Of a stretch of DNA of 64,000 bases, positions 58,801-64,000 are shown piece by piece. The position numbers were made by a program, and so were the translations under genes. Origin of the DNA: Ceratotherium simum simum (lineage: Eukaryota; Chordata; Mammalia; Perissodactyla; Rhinocerotidae); the NCBI RefSeq assembly GCF_000283155.1, contig NW_004454177.1:9943669-10007668 (forward strand), written 5' to 3'. The notes below the pieces were generated by a model. That model was given only the letters and a program-made list of their open reading frames with translations. It was not told the origin of the DNA and did not search any database. Each line of letters opens with the position of its first letter. Position 1 is the first letter of the stretch.

Positions 58801-59821
58801 CCCTCTGTCCCCAGGGGCTCCCAGGGTGCCTGTGGGGCGTTCTGTGCACACAATGCCTCCACACTGAGGGTCCTACCTGAGCAGGAGGTCCTGAGTCAGG
58901 CAGAGTGGGTGGGCCAGAGGTCAATCTAGGTGAGAGCGAATGTCCCAAGGCAGGGATTAGCAAGGGGCGTCCAACAAGGCTGGGGCCAGTTGGGGGAAGG
59001 TGTAGCAGGAGCCTGGCCATTTGGGGACCTTGATAGACTGGAGCTCAGCTCTCAGCTTTGCCGCCTACGAGGGGAGTGGTCTTAGGTAAGTCACATGGCC
59101 ATTCCCAGCCTCAGTTTTCCATCCACCTTATGCGGATGCAGTGAGAACTAAGAGAGATGGGTATTTAGTTCTCCCTTTCCTCTCCCTGGCCCAGACTGAG
59201 AGTTCCACAACGCAATAAACAAACTTTCCACTCCCGCTGCTGAGGAAGACCTTGTTCTCAAAGACAACCAGAAAGTAGGCTCGGTATTTCCATGTTCACT
59301 GGCTGACACGTCAGAATGTTAACCTTTTAGATGTTTTTAAGCCCTTTGTCTTTCCCTATGAGGTAGGTATTATTATACCCATTTGTCAGATAAGGAAAAT
59401 GAGGCTGAGGGAGATGAAGTGACCTGTTCACTGCAAACGGATGTTAGAAGCAGGTCGAGAATCCCAGACTGCGACTCCTCCTGCAGTACTCTTGCTGCTG
59501 CAGCCCACAGCCTTGGTCCTGGGCCATGGCCTGCAGCACACAACTCAGGTGCCCAATGAGTGCGAGACTTCCCTGCCCAGCCTCTCCCTGGCCCTGGGGC
59601 CTGCCTGACTGCCGCCCTCTCCCCCAGGCGTGTTCATCATCTGCTGGCTGCCCTTCTTCATCACCCACATCCTGAACATACACTGTGACTGCAACATCCC
59701 GCCCGTCCTGTACAGCGCCTTCACGTGGCTGGGCTATGTCAACAGCGCCGTGAACCCCATCATCTATACAACCTTCAACATCGAGTTCCGCAAGGCCTTC
59801 CTGAAGATCCTACACTGCTGA
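46615..59821 (+). CDS. DRD2: Dopamine receptor D2, complete coding span (seven coding exons)
   Basis: Class A G protein-coupled receptor for dopamine. It couples to Gi/o, lowers cAMP, opens GIRK channels, and acts as autoreceptor and postsynaptic receptor. Joining 46615-46899, 52190-52299, 53370-53506, 54718-54908, 55864-55950, 57505-57832 and 59628-59821 gives 443 codons plus TGA, the length of human D2-long. Visible marks: N-glycosylation sequons at N5, N17 and N23; amine-binding D114 in TM3; DRY at 131-133; C107 and C182 for the extracellular disulfide; the YSSIVS serine group in TM5; CWLPFF in TM6; NPIIY in TM7; and a C-terminal cysteine (C443) after a very short tail. All introns are GT-AG. 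From memory of the human protein, about 14 residues differ, mostly conservative. Nothing is truncated or frameshifted. The identification is secure. Confidence 0.98.
47080..47310 (-). repeat. MIR SINE in intron 2
   Basis: gtcattttacagatggtgaa and agcatcacacagctggaagg. Confidence 0.8.
47613..47690. repeat. Three-copy tandem unit of about 30 bp
   Basis: ggtccaggcac recurs at 47618, 47647 and 47678 with C-runs between; spacing 29 and 31 bp. Confidence 0.85.
47695..47835 (-). repeat. MIR fragment
   Basis: tcacaaaagaggaaactgaa and aagatcacaccacagaggga. Confidence 0.6.
48590..48770 (+). repeat. MIR SINE 3' part
   Basis: tgtgcctcactttccatacc and gcgcgtagtaagcactgtgt-like tail. Confidence 0.7.
50100..50525 (+). 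repeat. Two MIR SINEs
   Basis: 50100-50240 (gggtcttgggcaaatccatt) and 50330-50525 (gctgcccactggctgggtgg; atgttctacaaacagtggct). Confidence 0.6.
50630..50760 (+). repeat. L2 LINE 3' end
   Basis: gagctccctaaaggcaggga then gaagttgttcaataagtgtc. Confidence 0.7.
51690..51960. repeat. L2/MIR tail (-) then MIR (+)
   Basis: 51690-51755 acagacacttattgggccct reversed tail; 51795-51960 gcttgggcaagtcactgcac and tcctcgtcagtaaaatgggg. Confidence 0.6.
52190..52299 (+). CDS. DRD2: DRD2 coding exon 2 (exon 3): ECL1 and TM3
   Basis: 110 bp between acceptor tgtctccag and donor CAG|GTGAGC, entered in phase 0 and leaving two bases of the Arg132 codon. It encodes V96 to the DRY arginine: WKFS of the first extracellular loop, C107 for the disulfide to C182, and D114 (GAT at 52244-52246), the ionic partner of the dopamine amine. 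No residue differs from human as far as I recall. Confidence 0.97.
52300..53369 (+). other. DRD2: DRD2 intron 3
   Basis: 1070-bp GT-AG intron. It has a TG/TGCA-rich low-complexity run at about 52403-52496 and a MIR near 52585-52770. Otherwise unremarkable and noncoding. Confidence 0.93.
52585..52770 (+). repeat. MIR SINE in intron 3
   Basis: cctagctctatcacttctta and tagtttcatggtctagaaac; diverged. Confidence 0.55.
53370..53506 (+). CDS. DRD2: DRD2 coding exon 3 (exon 4): ICL2, TM4
   Basis: 137 bp from acceptor cactgcag to donor CCG|GTGAGT. It completes Arg132, gives Tyr133 of DRY, the second intracellular loop ([10 protein letters not shown]) and TM4 with W160, and ends one base into codon 178. 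Differences from human, from memory: S157T, V161A and A177T. Confidence 0.97.
53507..54717 (+). other. DRD2: DRD2 intron 4
   Basis: 1211-bp GT-AG intron. I recognise no repeat in the AT-rich part at about 54340-54600, which carries TAAATAATTTT and TAATGACAAAG-type words and could be regulatory. That is weak evidence. Confidence 0.9.
54718..54908 (+). CDS. DRD2: DRD2 coding exon 4 (exon 5): ECL2, TM5, start of ICL3
   Basis: 191 bp from acceptor ccttcccccag to the end of Lys241. It completes codon 178 (Glu; Asp in human), then C182, TM5 with the catechol-binding serines in [10 protein letters not shown], and the basic start of the third intracellular loop ([18 protein letters not shown]). Differences from human, from memory, near its end: H235N, R237K and A238T. 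The donor is AAG|GTCCCG, which keeps GT but matches the +3 to +6 consensus poorly. Confidence 0.96.
54909..55863 (+). other. DRD2: DRD2 intron 5
   Basis: 955-bp intron with a non-consensus donor (GTCCCG). The middle is C/T-rich (55170-55430), and a MIR in + orientation covers about 55438-55690. It precedes the alternative exon, so pyrimidine-rich stretches here could bind splicing regulators; that is inference. Confidence 0.9.
55438..55690 (+). repeat. MIR SINE in intron 5
   Basis: gttcaaatcctggcactgcc, cttgggcaagttccttaact and agtttcctcatctgttaaat. Confidence 0.9.
55864..55950 (+). CDS. DRD2: DRD2 alternative exon 6 (D2-long specific, 29 codons)
   Basis: Exactly 87 bp, phase 0 on both sides, encoding residues 242-270, from [10 protein letters not shown] to NRRRL. 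Inclusion gives D2-long and skipping gives D2-short; the insert lies in the third intracellular loop and affects G-protein preference and trafficking. The acceptor (ctggctcactccacag) has a purine-interrupted pyrimidine tract, while the donor TTG|GTAAGT is near consensus. The last codon is TTG (Leu) where I recall Val in human. Confidence 0.96.
55951..57504 (+). other. DRD2: DRD2 intron 6
   Basis: 1554-bp GT-AG intron with a MIR in - orientation at about 56200-56440. It ends in a strong pyrimidine tract (ctctctgcctctctgcag) that serves as acceptor for both isoforms. Confidence 0.92.
56200..56440 (-). repeat. MIR SINE in intron 6
   Basis: attttacagaagaggaaaca and gaggctcagagagattgggt. Confidence 0.85.
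57505..57832 (+). CDS. DRD2: DRD2 coding exon 6 (exon 7): rest of ICL3, start of TM6
   Basis: 328 bp encoding residues 271-379 and the first base of Gly380. It is most of the long third intracellular loop, rich in Ser/Thr-Pro and basic residues: [11 protein letters not shown], the [19 protein letters not shown] stretch, and [16 protein letters not shown] leading into TM6. Position 311 is Ser. Differences from human, from memory: E271D and T345S. Donor is CTCG|GTGAGT. Confidence 0.97.
57985..58755. repeat. MIR cluster in intron 7
   Basis: 57985-58130 (-): tctacagatggggaaactga. 58140-58330 (+): tgaccctgggcaagtcactt. 58585-58755 (-): ctcccaacagtcctgtgatg. Confidence 0.75.
59045..59460. repeat. 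MIR (+) and MIR (-) before the last exon
   Basis: 59045-59170 holds gtaagtcacatggccattcc. 59335-59460 holds ccatttgtcagataaggaaa and gaggctgagggagatgaagt. Confidence 0.65.
59628..59821 (+). CDS. DRD2: DRD2 last coding exon: TM6, ECL3, TM7, C-tail
   Basis: Acceptor ctctcccccag; the first two bases finish Gly380. It encodes [13 protein letters not shown] of TM6 (W386 toggle switch, F389/F390, H393), ECL3 with CDCNIPP, TM7 with NSAVNPIIY, helix 8, and a tail that ends at Cys443, the expected palmitoylation site. TGA stop at 59819-59821. No residue differs from human as I recall it. Confidence 0.98.
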
Positions 59822-60945
59822 CCCTGCTGCCCACCTGCACAGCAGCCTGCTTCCCACCTCCTTGCCCAGGCGGGCCCAGCCTCAATCCCTGGGAGCTGTG
59901 GGCAGGAGGGCGCAGGGCGGACTCGGCCTTCTCTTTGCCCTAGCAGGCCCTGCAGTGTTAGCTTGGCGCCACGCCCCTCACTGCCCACATGCCCTCACTC
60001 TGCCAGGGTAGTGCCAGAGAGCCAGGCACTGTGCAGCCCTTGGGCTGGACCCCTGGCTCAGGGCAGCTCACACAGCCCCCTCCCACTTCCAGGCCCCTCT
60101 CCTTGGCACCAAAGATGCAGCTGCCTTCTTTGACCTTTCTCTGGGCCTCTGGGGTTGCTGGGGCCGGAGTCAGGGCTCAGAGGTCAAGCTCTCTGTTGTG
60201 CTCAGCCTGGTCTTCACTGGCCTGTGCTGGAGCTGGCGGTGGGGAAGGATGGACAATTCACACCCCACAAGGCCCACACTGAGGAAGCCAGAGTTCTTCC
60301 CAAGGCCCCAGGCAACTTCAGTCCTGGGAGACCCATGTAAATACCAGACTGTGGGATGAACCCCAGAGAAGCCCAAGCCAAAAATCTTTGCTCCTTCTCC
60401 CACCGGACAGGGGCCTCTACTTTCCACAGCAGAGGGTCCTGACCCGCCCCACCCACTCCAGCTCCCCGTGTGGTTTCCACACCCCCTGAGGGGAGGAACC
60501 CTGGTCTCGAATGGCCCCAGGAGGGTCTGTGTGGAGAGAAACCCCACCCCGAGCCCACTCTGCCGCCTCCTGACAGACTCGGTGCCTCCCTTCTCGTAGC
60601 AAATGTTGGCCAGCCCGGGGGCAGGCAGGGAAGGTGGGCTTGTGACCATGTCTGGGGCCTGGGTCGGGGGTGTCTGAACTTTAGGGGGCTGCCTCCTGCC
60701 ACACTCTGCCGTAAAACCACTTTCCTTTTCTCTTCCTCTTGCCTCTTCTCTCTCCCGTTCCCTTTCCCTTCCACTGCCTCTGCCTCAGAGGAGCCCAAGG
60801 CTAAGAGGCTGCTGAAGACCATTTGGCCTGACCTGGCCCTGCCCTGAGGGAGGAGGGGAAGCTGCAGCTTGGGGAAGCCCCCAGGCCCCAGACTCTGTAA
60901 CATCACTACACATGCTCCAAACCAATAAAACTTTGACAAGAGTCA
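59822..60945 (+). other. DRD2: DRD2 3' UTR
   Basis: About 1.1 kb, GC-rich, from the stop codon to some 15-20 nt past the poly(A) signal, similar to the human length. No repeats recognised. The end is inferred from the single good AATAAA and the T-rich/GT-rich bases after it, not from transcripts. Confidence 0.8.
60924..60929 (+). promoter_or_regulatory. DRD2: DRD2 polyadenylation signal AATAAA
   Basis: Canonical AATAAA in ccAATAAAactttg, 1.1 kb after the stop. It is the only canonical hexamer I saw in the 3' region before 61 kb. Confidence 0.85.
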
Positions 60946-61971
60946 CATTGAGGCGCCTCGGGTGGAGGGCACAGCACCATCTTTATCCTCCGCATCGGGT
61001 GTGGCCAAAGCCCTTGCATCTGTGCTGGGGATCAGAGTTGGAGAGGCTTTCTGCAGACACCTCCAGAAAAGGGTGACCCTGACCACAGCCCTCAGGGTGG
61101 ACAGGACTTTGGGAGAAAGCGGGAAAGAAGCTGCCCCAGAAGGACCGAGCAGAAGTTGTATGCACTTGTGTGTTTTCCCCTCATCCCCATCCTCTCCTTC
61201 TGAATGGACATGAGCACTCTGCCCTGCTATTGGGTGGCCCTGACCCTCAACTGTCCACCCAGAGGGGAGGGGAGAACATTCCAATGGGAATCCCACGGCA
61301 TACCCAAGGCTCCCCTAATCACCAGAGCAGCAGGGTCCTACCAGAGGAAAGCCAAGTTGTCTCCACTTCCCACCTCCTCCTCTCCATGTCCTGGTGCCTC
61401 TGAAGGACCGATCCTTAGCCCTTCTCGCCTACTAGGGCAGAGAAGTTTCCATGGAAAAGGTGACCTTCGAGGTGCCGGCTGTGCGTGTGCCTGTGCCTGC
61501 CGCTTGCCCTGTCTTCTGTTTCCTATGAGGAGCCCCTTCTTTTGGGGCAGGTTAGGGAGACAGGGAGGCCCTGAGGGACATGGCCTGAGTGATCCTTCCT
61601 CCTCTCAGCCTCCAGACCAGTCACAGCCCAAAGCCTTCTGGGGCCACGACTTGGCATTTCCCCGACAATAGAAATTTGGCTTTATAAAAATGAAATATAG
61701 ATCAACCAGTGAAGGAGGAATATTCTTACCACCTTGAGAATAACAGTGGTGATGACAAACAAGGTGCGGCCCCCACGGCTCAGGCTCCGGGGAGCTGTCA
61801 GGGCATAATTTGCATGCTAAATACAATATTTTTAGCACCAAAGTTTGGAGCACTTCACTTGCCCTGAACACTTAATTATGGACTTTGATCTTCTCCCTGA
61901 ACCTGAATGTAGTGCTGAGCTCCTGTCCCCAGGGGCACCCTGATTCCAGGAGAGGGGCACCCCTAGTGGGT

Positions 61972-61995
61972 GACTAGGGGCACTCACCCCTAGTC
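61972..61995. repeat. Inverted repeat downstream of DRD2
   Basis: gactagggg (61972-61980), loop cactca, cccctagtc (61987-61995); another cacccctagt lies just upstream. Confidence 0.95.
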
Positions 61996-62257
61996 TGGCC
62001 GCGTTGGGGGGGGTTCAAGAACGCAGTGACCATCTTCTGGGGAAGGCATCAGACCCCAAGGGGGCTAGTAACTCCAGGGACCTCTCAGCTGCTGACACCT
62101 ACCCCATAGCCAATGCACACACCTTTACACATACATACACACATCACACACTCATTCTGTGCAAGATCTTGACCTGGGTGGGAGCTTAAAAGCTCATCTC
62201 ATCATTGGAAATCTTCTGAGGTCATACAGGTTTATCAGCTGTGGGAATTGTAACAGA

Positions 62258-62355
62258 GGAAGAAGGGAGGGAGAGAGAAAAAGAGAGGAAGAAAGAAGGA
62301 AGGAACAAAGGAGAGAGAGAAGAAGGAAAGAAGGAAGGAAGGAAGGAAAGGAGGA
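62258..62355. repeat. Purine-rich (GGAA/GAGA)n tract
   Basis: Nearly 100 bp of A and G on the + strand with GGAA repeats at its right end; likely length-variable. Confidence 0.9.
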
Positions 62356-63084
62356 GACAGGGATGAAGGCAACCTCAGAGCCATCTGGGAAGAGCACTGA
62401 CAGGGAGGAGAGGGGAAGAGGGCAGGCAGGGGCGGGAGGCGGGGCAGGGAAAGTTGCCCACAGCTGTCATGAAGCTTCAAGTCTCTCTGCCAGACAGCAG
62501 ATTGACAGCTAGAGTGGGCAGGGGGAGGGCTGGGCTCCACCCTCTCCCCCCTCAGTACTTCAGGGGCAAAGGAATGGAAGGTGTGGGACCCAGGAACGCC
62601 GAGGTGGAAGGGGCGACCCAGGCTCTGCTCTCTCCCAAGAGGACCTGACTGTGGCCCCTTGGCCTTGACAGTGAGGGCGGAAAGGGAGCTGGAGGCTGGG
62701 CAGGCTGCAGCCCTCTGATTTTCTCTCCTCTCTGCCTTTCCCTGTGCTTCTGTCTCTGTGCCTGTCCTTCTCTGCAGAATGCCTTTTAATCACAGGATCA
62801 TTCATCTGCCTTTACAGCAGGTGGAGTCTGCAGCCCCTTCCCCAACCCAGAGCACAGCAAGGAAGCCCCACATGAGGAGTGAGCCTTCCCCTTCAGGTGC
62901 AGCTGGTCACTTTGCATATGTCCTCTCAGATGTCTGCATGTGACTGCAAGTTTCAAAGCTTCAGGCCCTCATTCTTCCGCTAGTGGGTTCTGGAGGAGTC
63001 ACAGGTGGCCCCGGGCGGGGGAGATGTCCTGGGAATGGAGAAGGTGAGTAGTGCAGGAGAGACTGGGTCACTTCATCCATCCAT

Positions 63085-63270
63085 CCACCCAGCCGTTGTC
63101 TCACTCAGTGAATGTTTATTGAGCAACTGTTGTGCTCCAGGCCCTGAGCAAGTGCTGGGGATGAACAGTGAAGAAGGTGGACGTGATCCCTGCCGTCGCG
63201 GAGTTCACAGTCCACTGGGACGATGGGCATTAATCCAACAATCACAGGATAACTGTAAACACTCCGTGTC
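63085..63270 (-). repeat. L2 LINE 3' fragment
   Basis: gtgaatgtttattgagcaac, gctggggatgaacagtgaag and gagttcacagtccactggga. Confidence 0.7.
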
Positions 63271-64000
63271 CCCCAGGGCAGAGCCCTGGCTGAGTGTGGC
63301 AGTCACTGCCACAGGCATGCACTGCCCAGCTCCTGGGCACCGTCTACCCAGATGACGATGATGTGGGATGCAGCAGCCCTGGCATGCCGTGGCCTGGGGC
63401 AGTAGGTAGGGAGTTGGTGAGGACCAGAAGACCGAGGGAGTGACCGGAGGACCTCCTGCATGGTGGGGCAGGAGGTCCCAAAAGAAGGGATTTCCGATCC
63501 TACTTCCCTGGTGGTCTCAGAACAGGAGCAGTCAGTTGCCTGAAACCAGAGACATTGAGGACTGGCCTGCCTCGGGGGCATTTCCAGTGTCCCCACTTAT
63601 CTAGGATCCCTTCTATATCACCCCTATCCTGGGGACTGTGTGGCCCAGCCCTGTGCCCCACTGCCTCCCTGCCCTCCCGGGTCCCAGGGCCCAGGCTGTG
63701 TCTGTGGCGTTAGCTCCCATCTATGCAAGGGCCTTGATGAGTCTCGCCCCACATGCTCTTGTGTTCTCCTCGGAACCCCTGGGGGTCATCCATATAGCCC
63801 CCAGTTACAGAAGAAAAGGCGCTCATGCAGGGAGGGTGGTTCTCCAGGTGGCAGGGCTGGCCTTTGAACACAGGTCTTCTGACTGTATATCTTGTCTTGT
63901 CCATTCTGCCCATTTCCTGAGCAGCCCTAAGCAAAGTTGGAGGAGGCTGGTATGGTCAGAAGATTAAAAAAAGAGAAAGAGAAAGAAAAACCTTTGGGAC

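Larger units (their letters stand above)
57833..59627 (+). other. DRD2: DRD2 intron 7
   Basis: 1795-bp GT-AG intron packed with old SINEs: MIR pieces at about 57985-58130, 58140-58330, 58585-58755, 59045-59170 and 59335-59460. No other gene is seen. Confidence 0.92.
60946..64000. other. Intergenic region downstream of DRD2
   Basis: No gene recognised. Holds an AT-rich unique stretch (61660-61910), inverted repeats near 61972, a purine-rich tract at 62258-62355, and a reverse L2 at about 63085-63270. The neighbouring ANKK1 gene expected from synteny should lie further right. Confidence 0.6.

Noticed and set aside
60214..60939. 241-codon open frame on - within the DRD2 3' UTR
   Set aside because: Antisense to a GC-rich UTR, where long chance frames are common; no domain seen.
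60946..64000. ANKK1 3' end on the - strand
   Set aside because: Expected from synteny about 9 kb beyond DRD2; no ankyrin-repeat or kinase-like peptide appears in the 3 kb available.
1..64000. CRISPR arrays, bacterial operons or phage-type systems
   Set aside because: The window is vertebrate intronic and intergenic DNA with mammalian repeats; no such structure is present.

Overview
The window is mammalian nuclear DNA and carries most of one gene, the dopamine D2 receptor gene DRD2, on the + strand. All seven coding exons are present. They join with GT-AG introns into a 443-residue receptor equal in length to the human long isoform. The host is most likely a perissodactyl (horse, ass, rhinoceros or tapir). 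The reason is a tRNA-derived SINE at 19324-19513 that resembles the equine repetitive element (ERE) family and has a clean 14-bp target-site duplication. The remaining repeats (MIR, L2, MaLR LTRs, old L1 pieces, a MER2-like transposon) are common to placental mammals. I cannot settle the genus.

Layout. Positions 1-46583 are intron 1. The noncoding first exon and promoter are not visible and should lie a few kb to the left, judging from the human gene's size (about 66 kb). This intron holds no recognisable protein-coding gene. It has many repeats, a sequence very like the human intronic microRNA miR-4301 (22571-22590), a gammaretrovirus-like solo LTR inserted into a MIR (14487-14895), a broken endogenous-retrovirus gag-pro piece (21455-22110), and several AT-rich non-repeat stretches that may be regulatory. 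Coding exons lie at 46615-46899 (after 31 nt of 5' UTR), 52190-52299, 53370-53506, 54718-54908, 55864-55950, 57505-57832 and 59628-59821. The 3' UTR runs from 59822 to about 60945, with AATAAA at 60924-60929. The last 3 kb is intergenic. In human the next gene, ANKK1, is convergent and about 9 kb away, so it is not expected here.

Function. D2 is an inhibitory (Gi/o) dopamine receptor. The 87-bp exon at 55864-55950 is in phase 0 at both ends, so including or skipping it gives the D2-long and D2-short forms, which differ by 29 residues in the third intracellular loop. Its acceptor has a poor pyrimidine tract while the next acceptor has a strong one, which fits regulated skipping.

No new biological system was found. 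The points most worth checking are the miR-4301-like locus, the splice signals around the alternative exon, a 21-bp near-perfect palindrome at 28590-28610, a 36-bp near-duplicate pair 1 kb apart, and candidate conserved noncoding elements.
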